30,547 bases of DNA from Fimenecus sp045531435 (GTDB lineage: Bacteria; Bacillota; Clostridia; Oscillospirales; Acutalibacteraceae). The stretch's first letter is position 1, and every line of letters starts with the position of its first letter. The notes under the pieces were generated by a model. That model did not search any database. It was not told where the DNA came from and saw only the letters and a program-made list of their open reading frames with translations. Location: assembly GCA_045531435.1 (NCBI GenBank), contig JAZSDZ010000075.1, forward strand, positions 1-30,547. The letters are read 5' to 3'. Made by a program: the position numbers and the translations under genes. Shown here in pieces: positions 1 to 5,670 of this stretch.

Positions 1-31
1 ATAAAAAGGGTGTAAAGGCTTTTAAAGGGGT

Positions 32-95
32 ATATATAACCATGTCTGCAGCTATGGTTATATATGATTATAATGTTTTAAAATGGATCCATTTT
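32..95. repeat. Two adjacent inverted repeats downstream of the 449-residue gene
   Basis: Seen directly: arms at 32-43 and 54-65 are perfect 12-bp inverted repeats (ATATATAACCAT / ATGGTTATATAT) around a 10-nt spacer. At 80-95 lies a perfect 16-bp palindrome AAAATGGATCCATTTT. Both are just past the stop of the minus-strand gene at 103. They could act in transcript ending or 3' RNA stability for the minus operon, or as a protein site; neither has a clear T-tract on the minus strand. Nothing else is recognisable in 1-102. Confidence 0.5.
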
Positions 96-102
96 TTACA
101 AT

Positions 103-1452
103 TTAACTTGTGTTATAAAATTGTTTCTGATTTGCTTCAGGATAATTGTATTTATAATATAGTGGTGGTGTATGCCCTGGATTGTTTCGGGCGTTGTATG
201 GACCTTTTACGCGGTCAAATAATGGCGTTTTGTTGTCCGGTGGTGCCTTATATGGTCTTATGTTTAAAAGTGGCTTTATAGCCTTTTTAGCGCCTGTTAT
301 ATGGTGCTTAAATGGTATGTATAACATGATATAATAAGGCGGCTTTTTTGGTGTCTGAAGTGCTTCAGAATGGCGCGGCGTGTCGTGGCTGTCGTCTGGT
401 TTCGGTTGCGTTTCTGCAGCCGGTGCCGGTGTTATATAGTTAGGAAGTTTTTTATAATATGCTACAAGTTTATAAACTTGTAATAATTCTAACTTTTTAT
501 CGTCTGTTATGCCGGGGTTACTTTCCACAAGATCAATATTTGCAGTTATGGTTATATAGTCCATGTTGCAAGCTATAATATAATTATCTGCACAATCATT
601 TGTTATTGTATAGGTGGTATTATTATATATAACTTTTTTTGCATTTATAATTGTTTCGTGATCCGTTACAGTCACGGCTGCAGTTTCTTCTTTTGGTGTG
701 TCCTGGTTTTCTTCAGGATCATTTTTTAATTCTGTATTATAAAGTTTATAAATATCGTCATTTAAAACAATATTGTTTGATGTTTCGATAAGGTCCAAAA
801 GCCTTTTTTGCATCTCTTCAAAGTTGATTTTGTTCAGCTTTTCTATTAAATCAGCTGTTATAAATTCCGGGGCGTCTGTTATAAGTCCATTATAGACTAC
901 TGTAGCAAATCCGGTACAAGGTACAATTATATAACAATCTTTTTTATTTTTGTAAACATGGAAAACATGGCCGGCTTTTTCAAATCTTTTTCCTTTTTTA
1001 TTTTCTGCAAAATAAACGCCGTTTTTCATTCCTATTTTAACGATGTTTACATTCTGCATTTTTACAGTTTCGACAGTTTCGACCTTTTCAAAATCATAAA
1101 CTTTTAAAAGCGCGTCAAGATTTCTGTTGTACTTCTTTATTATGTTTGTTAATTCTGCACGGTCTTTTTTGTCTTCGTCGGTGTGGTCTGGTGTCTTTTC
1201 CAGCATTAAGTTCAGGAAGTCAAGACACTTTTTAATATAATCATATAGTGGAGCCGCTGCAGCTTTTGGATCATTTGCCCGGCTTGTTATGTCAAGTATT
1301 AGTTTCATGTCGTGCGCGGTGCATGGTATTTTCTGCACCATGTCCAACTTGATTGTACCGTGTCCGGTTTCGGTGTTATAGTCAAGTGTCAAAACTTCGT
1401 TTCCTTCGATGATCCCGTTATACTTTAAAATTGCTTTAAAATCCTTTTTCAT
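103..1452 (-). CDS. Unknown 449-residue protein, last gene of the minus-strand operon
   Basis: I do not recognise this protein. It is mostly hydrophilic with no signal peptide or clear membrane helix. Residues 1-125 look helical and lysine-rich. Residues 125-270 look like mixed alpha/beta ending in a Glu/Thr-rich linker. About 280-350 form another folded segment, and the last 100 residues are a basic, Pro/Tyr/Lys-rich tail, suggestive of nucleic-acid or protein contact but not proof. The start is preceded by AAAGGGG 8 nt upstream of ATG, the same style of ribosome site as the other genes of the left part. It lies 143 nt after the previous gene, with a strong hairpin between, so its expression may differ from the promoter-proximal genes. 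Probable early phage gene by position next to ArdA and the repressor. Confidence 0.8.
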   Translation of the reverse strand: MKKDFKAILKYNGIIEGNEVLTLDYNTETGHGTIKLDMVQKIPCTAHDMKLILDITSRANDPKAAAAPLYDYIKKCLDFLNLMLEKTPDHTDEDKKDRAELTNIIKKYNRNLDALLKVYDFEKVETVETVKMQNVNIVKIGMKNGVYFAENKKGKRFEKAGHVFHVYKNKKDCYIIVPCTGFATVVYNGLITDAPEFITADLIEKLNKINFEEMQKRLLDLIETSNNIVLNDDIYKLYNTELKNDPEENQDTPKEETAAVTVTDHETIINAKKVIYNNTTYTITNDCADNYIIACNMDYITITANIDLVESNPGITDDKKLELLQVYKLVAYYKKLPNYITPAPAAETQPKPDDSHDTPRHSEALQTPKKPPYYIMLYIPFKHHITGAKKAIKPLLNIRPYKAPPDNKTPLFDRVKGPYNARNNPGHTPPLYYKYNYPEANQKQFYNTS

Positions 1453-1547
1453 TTTTTTATACCCCTTTTATAATATTTTGTTGCGGTGGTATCGGATACC
1501 GCGCCCCGGCTGGTTTCTGTTGTGTGTGGGTGTCCAGCTTATCCCAA

Positions 1548-1592
1548 AAGCCGCCGCCGGAATCGGACCGGCGTTATAAACCTTTGCGGCTT
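1548..1592 (-). other. Stable hairpin resembling a tRNA acceptor plus T-arm minihelix
   Basis: On the minus strand a 7-bp helix (AAGCCGC with GCGGCTT, 1586-1592 with 1548-1554) closes on a 6-bp perfect stem with a 7-nt loop (CGCCGG TCCGATT CCGGCG, 1555-1573), with 12 unpaired nt between on one side (1574-1585). The geometry recalls an acceptor/T-arm stack without D and anticodon arms. It begins 2 nt after the stop of the 86-residue gene and is followed on the minus strand by TTGGG rather than a long T-run, so it is a weak terminator at best. The rest of 1453-1547 contains another small dyad (GGTAT..ATACC near 1489-1501) and no gene. Confidence 0.4.
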
Positions 1593-1594
1593 GC

Positions 1595-1855
1595 TTATAT
1601 GTCCAAGTATTCTCTTATAATGTGTGTCAACATTTCATCCGACATAGTCCGGACTACTTCAGGCTTTGCGGTGCCTTGCTTGCTTAAAATGTATTGTGCG
1701 TCTGTTTCGAGTCTGTCGCGGTCGGTGATTACTTCAGGCGGTGCCGGTGTGGTTTCTGTCGCGGGTTCTTCCAACTTGCAAGCGTTCAGGAAGTAACCCA
1801 CGGCGCTGGATTTGTAAAGGATAATCAACCCAATTATTACAAGTGATATGTTCAT
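1595..1855 (-). CDS. Small single-pass membrane protein (86 residues), unknown
   Basis: Unrecognised protein. Residues 3-20 form one hydrophobic helix, followed by Pro/Thr/Glu-rich linker and a helical C-terminal half; it is probably anchored in the cytoplasmic membrane by its N-terminus. The reading frame extends to a GTG 9 nt further upstream, but the ATG at 1855 is preferred: AGGAGG sits 8 nt before it and overlaps the stop (TAG) of the preceding gene, so the two are translationally linked. Part of the ArdA-led minus operon. Function cannot be inferred. Confidence 0.75.
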   Translation of the reverse strand: MNISLVIIGLIILYKSSAVGYFLNACKLEEPATETTPAPPEVITDRDRLETDAQYILSKQGTAKPEVVRTMSDEMLTHIIREYLDI

Positions 1856-1867
1856 TTTGTACACCTC

Positions 1868-2113
1868 CTAAAATAAAGGGCGGTTGCTGTTTTCCGGTTC
1901 TCTCCAAAGTGGACCAGTGTAACCGATCCCCATAAGATACGCCCTATATATTTGTTGCATTTGTTCCCATCTCATCTCATAAGTGCCGGCAACTTTTGCA
2001 TATTTCAGAACATCTATACAAGTCTTTTTTTCCGCGTCTGTCATGCGGTTATATGTCCAGCTGTCCAGCGTCATTTTTACATAGTCCCCAACGGCTTTCA
2101 TTTTGTCTTTCAT
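1868..2113 (-). CDS. Small hypothetical protein (81 residues)
   Basis: Unrecognised helical protein rich in Lys, Met, Tyr and aromatic residues, without membrane segments. GGAGG is 9 nt upstream of the ATG at 2113. A second Met at codon 5 has no separate ribosome site. It is 12 nt from the next gene of the operon and 92 nt after the 57-residue gene. The 2114-2205 gap holds a GC-rich dyad (GCCGG..CCGGC type, near 2160-2180) on the minus strand that may slow or end transcription. Probably an early host-interaction protein by position only. Confidence 0.75.
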   Translation of the reverse strand: MKDKMKAVGDYVKMTLDSWTYNRMTDAEKKTCIDVLKYAKVAGTYEMRWEQMQQIYRAYLMGIGYTGPLWREPENSNRPLF

Positions 2114-2205
2114 GTTTTTATACCTCCATATATTTATATATTTTTTTCAGAATACCCCGGCGCCGGTGTCGGTCCGGCTTTTGGTCCTCCCGTCGGGGTG
2201 GTGGG

Positions 2206-2379
2206 TTATTTATATATTACAATAAAGCGGTCTTGTGTTTCTTTTGGTAGACATTTTTCTATAAAGTCGCGGGCATCTTGTGGATAATTGAACGCCGCTA
2301 TTATTTGAGTTTTGTCTTTTTTGTCGTCCTGTGTGTCTCCTGGAATTATGAAAGCTACTCGCCATTTTAAGTTATTCAT
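2206..2379 (-). CDS. Small hypothetical protein (57 residues)
   Basis: A short ORF starting MNNLKWRVAFIIPGDTQDDK and ending in a RFIVIYK-like strand. It is preceded by AAAGGGGGTG 5-8 nt before ATG, a strong site. The alternation of hydrophobic strand, charged loop, helix (ARDFIEKCL) and strand suggests a small compact alpha/beta domain. It lies 47 nt downstream of ardA and shares its direction, so it is very likely cotranscribed. No family recognised; small ArdA-linked proteins are often accessory defence-evasion genes, which is inference only. Confidence 0.7.
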   Translation of the reverse strand: MNNLKWRVAFIIPGDTQDDKKDKTQIIAAFNYPQDARDFIEKCLPKETQDRFIVIYK

Positions 2380-2426
2380 GTTTTCACCCCCTTTATGCTG
2401 CTACTTTAATCGCTCCAGGTTGTATG

Positions 2427-2933
2427 TTATCTTATAACTTCGATATATCCGTTATCTGTCGCGATCCAATGACTATCATAACTTAAATCGCGGCCGTATG
2501 CATCCCAGTCTATATAATTGATTAAGTGATCCGGAATTTCTCCAAGTAGTCCATCCTCATACATTCTATAGGCTACATCTGCCATGCTGTCGCAATCTGT
2601 CCACTCGATACAATCCGGCGCGATCTCGATTGCTTCATCCAGATTGTAACCCTCATCAAGTAAAGCCTTTACAATGTCGCGCTCCCAGTCTTCCAGGTCT
2701 TCGAGTGTCTCAGCGATTTCATTAAGTCTTGCAAGGCTTTCATACTCTCCAATCTGGAGATAATCACATTCATAATCCGTTATAAACCATTCTTCATAAT
2801 GTTCATTTATTCCAATTTCAGCTTTTGCGGCTTCGATTTCTTCAGCTGTCGCCGGCAGCTCCAGCCATACAAAGTCAAGTGTACCCTCGTTATACTTTCC
2901 AAGATTTGTTAAAGCAATTTTCATCTCACACAT
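2427..2933 (-). CDS. ardA: ArdA-like antirestriction protein
   Basis: ArdA proteins are acidic DNA mimics that bind type I restriction-modification enzymes and block them, protecting incoming phage or plasmid DNA. The 168 residues fit the family: N-terminal strand region with WLELPAT near 23-29, the segment EEWFITDYE (about 47-55), the IGEYESLARLNEIAE helix (about 61-75), a highly acidic middle and the C-terminal YIDWDAYGRDL segment. Net charge is strongly negative, as DNA mimicry needs. AGGAGG is 8 nt before the ATG. It is the first gene after the minus promoter, which suits a protein needed at once after DNA entry, and it is under the five-dyad operator region. Confidence in the family is high; activity is inferred. 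Confidence 0.9.
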   Translation of the reverse strand: MCEMKIALTNLGKYNEGTLDFVWLELPATAEEIEAAKAEIGINEHYEEWFITDYECDYLQIGEYESLARLNEIAETLEDLEDWERDIVKALLDEGYNLDEAIEIAPDCIEWTDCDSMADVAYRMYEDGLLGEIPDHLINYIDWDAYGRDLSYDSHWIATDNGYIEVIR

Positions 2934-3188
2934 TTTTTTATCCTCCTAATTTTATTATTTTTAAAATGGTTTCTTGTGATCCGGTTTCATTCGTTAGCGG
3001 CTTCACTTGACCGGATGCCCTGACCGCTTGCGCCTGTCTCTTTTCCACCCGGCGCCCCGGCTTGCATTTTGTTTATACTTGATTAAGTTTCAAGTTGTTT
3101 TTTGTGACTTCTTCAGGTCTGCCGCCGTAGTGCCGGACCGTCGCGCCCTTTATATCCAGCGGCTACTGTAAATCACTTCCTTGATGTT
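2934..3188 (-). promoter_or_regulatory. GC-rich leader of the ardA operon, no convincing gene
   Basis: About 250 nt between the predicted minus-strand start and ardA. It contains inverted repeat arms ATCCGGT/ACCGGAT (2979-2985 and 3010-3016) and GC-rich segments (3046-3064, 3119-3170), among otherwise AT-rich DNA. A 26-codon ATG ORF (3067-2987) has no ribosome site. A structured 5' leader that tunes ardA expression is plausible but not shown. Confidence 0.35.
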
Positions 3189-3194
3189 GTATAC

Positions 3195-3223
3195 ATAATA
3201 GCACATTAAAATGTGTATTGCAA
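3195..3223 (-). promoter_or_regulatory. Predicted promoter for the ardA operon
   Basis: On the minus strand TTGCAA (3218-3223) and TATTAT (3195-3200) are separated by exactly 17 bp. The first CACA-N6-TGTG dyad (3202-3215) lies wholly within the spacer, so a bound repressor would exclude RNA polymerase. Confidence 0.6.
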
Positions 3224-3330
3224 TATACAAAATACACAAATAAATGTGTAGTTTATTGTGCAAAGTCTACACAATACAATGTGTATTGTATAGCACATAA
3301 TAATGTGTTAAAATATCACAAATAAATGTG
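3202..3330. promoter_or_regulatory. Array of five operator-like dyads, CACA-N6-TGTG
   Basis: Five 14-bp sites at 3202, 3235, 3270, 3294 and 3317, each reading CACA, six mostly A/T bases, then TGTG, all with A before TGTG. Sites 2 and 5 are identical (CACAAATAAATGTG). Start-to-start spacing is 33, 35, 24 and 23 bp, near whole numbers of helical turns for two of the steps. They fill the gap between the divergent ardA operon and the HTH gene. The obvious candidate binder is the HTH protein encoded next door, giving autoregulation and control of ardA; this is inference from layout. Confidence 0.7.
3286..3314 (+). promoter_or_regulatory. Predicted promoter for the HTH repressor gene
   Basis: TTGTAT (3286-3291) and TAAAAT (3309-3314) are 17 bp apart. 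Dyad 4 (3294-3307) occupies the spacer and dyad 5 (3317-3330) covers the expected start point, mirroring the arrangement in the opposite promoter. Confidence 0.6.
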
Positions 3331-3346
3331 TAAAGGGGTTTAGAAT

Positions 3347-3580
3347 ATGATTAGATTTAAAATTGATGTTATAGAAGCCTTAAAAAATAAAGGTTATACA
3401 ACAACTAAAATTAGAAATGAAAAAATAATACCAGAAGGAACTTTGACAAGGATCAGGAAAAACGACGGCGCGCCGGTGTCAACTGCAACCTTAAATGTGA
3501 TATGTAACATTCTAAAAAAGCAGCCGGGGCAAATAATAGAATGGATTCCGGACGCGTCCAGGGCTTCAGATCAGGAATAA
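3347..3580 (+). CDS. Small Cro/C1-type HTH transcription regulator
   Basis: A 77-residue protein that is essentially one helix-turn-helix domain of the YozG/HTH_26 branch of the XRE superfamily. Recognisable parts are ALKNKGYTTTKIRNEKIIPEGTLTRIRKN (recognition segment about 11-38), then STATLNVICNILKKQPGQIIEW (about 45-66), where the closing P-x-x-I-I-E-W is characteristic. AAGGGG lies 8 nt before ATG. It sits alone between an operator array and a terminator, so it is probably a monocistronic autoregulated repressor of the ardA operon. There is no dimerisation or protease domain as in large CI repressors, so it is more Cro-like in size. Family certain, role inferred. Confidence 0.85.
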   Translation: MIRFKIDVIEALKNKGYTTTKIRNEKIIPEGTLTRIRKNDGAPVSTATLNVICNILKKQPGQIIEWIPDASRASDQE

Positions 3581-3582
3581 AA

Positions 3583-3642
3583 CCAGGTTAAAAAACCTGG
3601 ATCACTTCAGGACTTGCGACAGCTGCCGCCGGTCCTTTTTTT
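3583..3642 (+). terminator. Hairpin plus rho-independent terminator after the HTH gene
   Basis: A perfect 7-bp stem with an AAAA loop (CCAGGTT/AACCTGG, 3583-3600) directly follows the stop codon. A second stem AGGAC/GTCCT (3609-3613, 3632-3636) is followed by a run of seven T (3636-3642). The second is the more convincing terminator. Confidence 0.65.
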
Positions 3643-3653
3643 GTGCTTAAAAA

Positions 3654-3736
3654 TTATAAGTTTGGTTACAATTTATAAGTTTGGTTACAATTTTATAATT
3701 ATGTTGTGTTTGGGCGCGTTATAAATCCGTTTACAA
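3654..3736. repeat. Iteron-like 19-bp direct repeats
   Basis: TTATAAGTTTGGTTACAAT occurs at 3654 and 3673 in perfect tandem (period 19). It is followed by a truncated TTATAA copy at 3693 and a diverged copy, TTATAAATCCGTTTACAA, at 3719-3736 (14 of 18 matching). The stretch 3581-3909 (329 bp) has no gene except a doubtful 17-codon ORF at 3821. It also carries the dyad at 3730-3749 and a GC-rich perfect hairpin ATCGGCC GCCG GGCCGAT at 3837-3854. Such repeats ahead of a small-terminase-like gene resemble a terminase-binding (cosB or pac) region; a replication origin or regulator site are alternatives. Confidence 0.55.
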
Positions 3737-3759
3737 GTCAACTTGTAAAATGCTATACC
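3730..3759 (+). promoter_or_regulatory. Dyad overlapping a possible promoter for the 3910 gene
   Basis: TTTACAAGT CA ACTTGTAAA (3730-3749) is a perfect 9+9 inverted repeat with 2-bp spacer. Its left arm supplies a possible -35 (TTTACA) and TGCTATACC (3751-3759) a possible extended -10 about 18 bp downstream, so the dyad could be an operator. The last diverged iteron overlaps it. Confidence 0.35.
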
Positions 3760-3909
3760 GAAACCATAGAAACGCCCGGAAGGGTTCACGCGATTATATA
3801 TAATATTATAGGGTGCTGAAATGACAGTTTTTGAGCATCGGCCGCCGGGCCGATATGATTATATTATTATATAGTGAACATCTGGACATAATAAAGGGGT
3901 GATATATAT

Positions 3910-4515
3910 ATGCCGGTAGTAGTTAGACATGATAACGCTATAGACATTAACACCATAGCACAAGACATTTATAAAAATGTCGCTTCGTTCTTTGATAATT
4001 ATAATATAGATATATATGATATAAACCAGGTTAAAACTATACCTCATAACCTATATAGTGCTTGTATGTTATCCTGTTACGATAAATTATTTAAACCTGT
4101 CCATGGTATGATTAACAATCAACGATCTATTATAGATTACAATGATAATGACTTACTTTGTGAACTTGCAAATGTTTATATAGATTTGGCTCTTAGGTTT
4201 AACAAGTCTATTGGTATTATGCAGTTTAGTTTGTTAACCGGTATACATTGGACTACTTTGGCAAGCTGGAGAGATAACCCGAAGGCAAACCCTACACGGT
4301 CTGAAATGGTTAAAAGTATTTGTGAGTATCACAAAATGGAGCAAATAAACCTGTTAAATGATACTCCGGTGGGTGCCTTAGCTGTTGCTAATAACGACAT
4401 AGAAACCGGGTTAGAATGGAGCAAGAACCAAGTTGCAAGCGTGACAAACAACACGGTGTTAATGATCCCATCGGAACGGGTGGACCGTCTGAAGCTGGAC
4501 AGTCCCAAACAATAA
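3910..4515 (+). CDS. DNA-binding protein, candidate terminase small subunit
   Basis: A 201-residue protein. The central part, with IMQFSLLTGIHWTTLASWRD (about 110-129) followed by PTRSEMVKSICEYHKMEQ (about 134-151) and DTPVGALAVANNDIETGLEW (about 157-176), matches a group of gut-phage proteins often annotated as small terminase-like DNA-binding proteins. The LTGI-x-x-T-x-x-x-W segment looks like an HTH recognition helix. A small terminase would recognise the packaging site and bring the large subunit (5901) to it. The repeats just upstream would be the natural target. Start ATG follows AAAGGGGTGAT at 3894-3904. Codon use and the AAAGGGG ribosome site are like the left part, not the late operon. 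A replication or copy-control DNA-binding protein cannot be excluded. Confidence 0.5.
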   Translation: MPVVVRHDNAIDINTIAQDIYKNVASFFDNYNIDIYDINQVKTIPHNLYSACMLSCYDKLFKPVHGMINNQRSIIDYNDNDLLCELANVYIDLALRFNKSIGIMQFSLLTGIHWTTLASWRDNPKANPTRSEMVKSICEYHKMEQINLLNDTPVGALAVANNDIETGLEWSKNQVASVTNNTVLMIPSERVDRLKLDSPKQ

Positions 4516-4779
4516 CGGTGTTGTGTTAATCAAGTACACTTGCGTTACACTATGCAATTTGCACAAAATCACGACAGAAAAAAAGCCGTTGCGGTTTCTG
4601 CATCGTGTCCAGGGGTAGCCGGTGGCCGTAAGGGTCCGGGGGTTAGAGCGCAGCCGATAATCAGGGCGGGGGTAACCCCCCAAGTTCCGAAAAACCGAAA
4701 AACCCTTCTCCCCTTAAGAAACCCCATAACCCAAAGATATAAAATATATATAAGGAGCATCAGGAAGAAGGGGGAATGA
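4516..4779. other. GC-rich noncoding junction, possible genome end region
   Basis: This 264-bp stretch holds no convincing gene: the open frame 4540-4779 has no ribosome site and is an unlikely Arg/Pro-rich protein. It is clearly richer in G and C than either flank (4585-4690), with the dyad GGGGG TAA CCCCC at 4668-4680 and repeated CCGAAAAA at 4687-4702. The style of DNA changes here, from the left module to the late operon. A cohesive-end (cos) site would fit between such modules, but no experimental or comparative evidence is available. Confidence 0.3.
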
Positions 4780-4956
4780 ATGAACGAAGTAAGGATATAC
4801 TCAGTAGACCACTATAAGCTAAGATTCCGAAGTGAAGGGTGTCCGGTATGTGGGAGTCGAAAAGTAAGGACATATAAGCGAGAGAAGTCGAGTCAAGAGT
4901 ACACAGTCTATGTGTGTGGTGAATGTAAGCGAGTTATCAAGAGGAGATTCAGTTAA
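4780..4956 (+). CDS. Small zinc-ribbon protein (58 residues)
   Basis: Short basic protein with two Cys pairs, CPVC at 21-24 and CGEC at 46-49, spaced as a treble-clef/zinc-ribbon knuckle; the surrounding residues are Lys/Arg-rich, so nucleic-acid binding is plausible. AAGGGGG lies 5 nt before the ATG at 4780. An ATG 4 nt earlier opens a different, 13-codon frame and is not used. It is followed after 2 nt by the next small gene. Its exact role is unknown; small Cys-knuckle proteins are common between small and large terminase genes in Clostridia phages. Confidence 0.75.
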   Translation: MNEVRIYSVDHYKLRFRSEGCPVCGSRKVRTYKREKSSQEYTVYVCGECKRVIKRRFS

Positions 4957-4958
4957 AA

Positions 4959-5126
4959 ATGCTGATAGCGATAATAGTTCTGCTGTCGCTGATGCTAATA
5001 GTGAATGTGCTAATCATGTTCATGGTAGCAGCGATAGTGAGTAAACCGAAGACATTAGTCGAAGCTGAGACAGAATTGTTCAAAGCATGGGGTGATGCCT
5101 TTATAAAAGCACATAGTAAGAAGTAA
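4959..5126 (+). CDS. Small membrane protein (55 residues)
   Basis: Begins with an uninterrupted hydrophobic segment of about 27 residues rich in Leu, Ile, Val and Met, followed by a charged amphipathic tail with Lys at the end; a single-pass inner-membrane protein with the tail probably in the cytoplasm. Its start lies 2 nt past the previous stop and the nearest AGGAG is 12 nt upstream inside the preceding gene, so translation is probably coupled. Function unknown. Confidence 0.65.
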   Translation: MLIAIIVLLSLMLIVNVLIMFMVAAIVSKPKTLVEAETELFKAWGDAFIKAHSKK

Positions 5127-5151
5127 ATCATATTTTTTCTTCATCATATAA

Positions 5152-5296
5152 CCCGGTAGCCTGAAGTGGCTGATTAAAGGAGTGTCAAAGACTCTGCCGG
5201 GGAAACATTGTTTGCCATAACAATAACTTCTGAGAAATGATCTGGTAGCCATGCAAGATTTGGATGTGAGAAGTGGGTTCGAGTCCCACCATGGCA
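5152..5296 (+). other. Structured noncoding segment with tRNA-like T-arm
   Basis: The 249-bp gap 5127-5375 has no gene but dense pairing. CCCGGTAG (5152-5159) pairs with CTGCCGGG (5194-5201) around a 5-bp stem with a 7-nt anticodon-like loop (GGAGT GTCAAAG ACTCT, 5179-5195). GTGGG TTCGAGT CCCAC (5273-5289) is a textbook T-arm and is followed by CATGGCA. That acceptor-like strand can pair with TGCCAT at 5213-5218 or with GCCATG at 5248-5253, which exclude each other. TGCCAT is itself the loop of a perfect hairpin ATTGTT..AACAAT (5207-5224). No full cloverleaf can be drawn, so it is not called a tRNA. A degenerate tRNA, an attachment-site remnant or a regulatory RNA are possible. Confidence 0.45.
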
Positions 5297-5375
5297 ATTT
5301 AGTTTCGCACAGGGCGATATCCCTGGAGTAGGGTTCAAAAGAGAACAAGGTGTGTTAGGTGTAGGGGTGGTAAAA

Positions 5376-5600
5376 ATGCGAGTAGAGATTGATATAAAGT
5401 CAGATAGGTGTAATTATCCGTACTGTATCCATAATGTAGAGGGGATATGTTACGATGAATCAGCGAGAAAAGCGTGTTTAGACATCAGTCTATCAGTCTT
5501 ATGTATAAATAAGGAGGTTCTGCATGACAGAGCAGAAGATAAAGGATGCGCTGATAGCGAATGCAGAGAAGATAGCGAAGGCGTTAGTGAAGGGAAATGA
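5376..5600 (+). CDS. Small Cys-rich protein (74 residues)
   Basis: The ATG at 5376 is chosen over the in-frame start at 5352 because AGGGGTGG sits 5-6 nt before it. The N-terminal half resembles short zinc-binding phage proteins: CNYPYC at about 12-17, then GICYD, KAC and VLCINKE. The last 25 codons overlap the next gene, which has an excellent ribosome site, in another frame. The Cys in that tail (GCADSEC) may therefore be incidental, and the protein may have been extended by loss of an earlier stop. Function unknown; a metal-binding knuckle is the most that can be said. Confidence 0.6.
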   Translation: MRVEIDIKSDRCNYPYCIHNVEGICYDESARKACLDISLSVLCINKEVLHDRAEDKGCADSECREDSEGVSEGK

Positions 5601-5670
5601 TATAGAGATACGGAAGTCAGCTGCCGGAATAAGTGTAGCTGAAGTAAAGAAGAAGGTTATAGTGCGATGA
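5524..5670 (+). CDS. Small conserved phage protein (48 residues)
   Basis: Starts MTEQKIKDALIANAEKIAKA and continues with IEIRKSAAGISVAEVKKKV. It is a basic helical protein of a type I recognise from Clostridia phages just before the large terminase region, with no assigned function. AAGGAGG lies 6 nt before the ATG, the best ribosome site in this cluster. It overlaps the Cys-rich gene by 77 nt at its start, and its stop overlaps the next start in the form ATGA, so the run is translationally coupled. Confidence 0.75.
   Translation: MTEQKIKDALIANAEKIAKALVKGNDIEIRKSAAGISVAEVKKKVIVR

Noticed and set aside
42..281. Plus-strand ORF of 79 codons with an AAAGGGG-like site upstream of its ATG
   Set aside because: It runs against the 3' end of the 449-residue gene, its sequence is a shadow of it (Cys/Val/Tyr-rich without pattern), and its start lies inside an inverted repeat.
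2987..3067. 26-codon minus-strand ORF in the ardA leader
   Set aside because: No ribosome site and low-complexity Gly/Ala/Ser content; probably chance in a GC-rich leader.
3202..3330. CRISPR array
   Set aside because: Repeats are only 14 bp, palindromic, and spaced 9-21 bp apart in a divergent promoter; they are operators.
3821..3874. 17-codon ORF before the small-terminase-like gene
   Set aside because: Weak AGGGTG site and it runs through the perfect hairpin at 3837-3854; a leader peptide is possible but not supportable.
4540..4779. Plus ORF of 79 codons and minus ORF 4569-4760
   Set aside because: Neither has a ribosome site; both are products of GC-rich sequence with improbable composition.
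5152..5230. Hammerhead ribozyme (CTGATTA..GAAA sequence present)
   Set aside because: The core needs CTGANGA; position 8 is T and stem III does not close next to the GAAA.
5213..5296. A complete tRNA gene
   Set aside because: The T-arm and acceptor strands fit, but no D-arm or anticodon arm of proper size can be formed in between.
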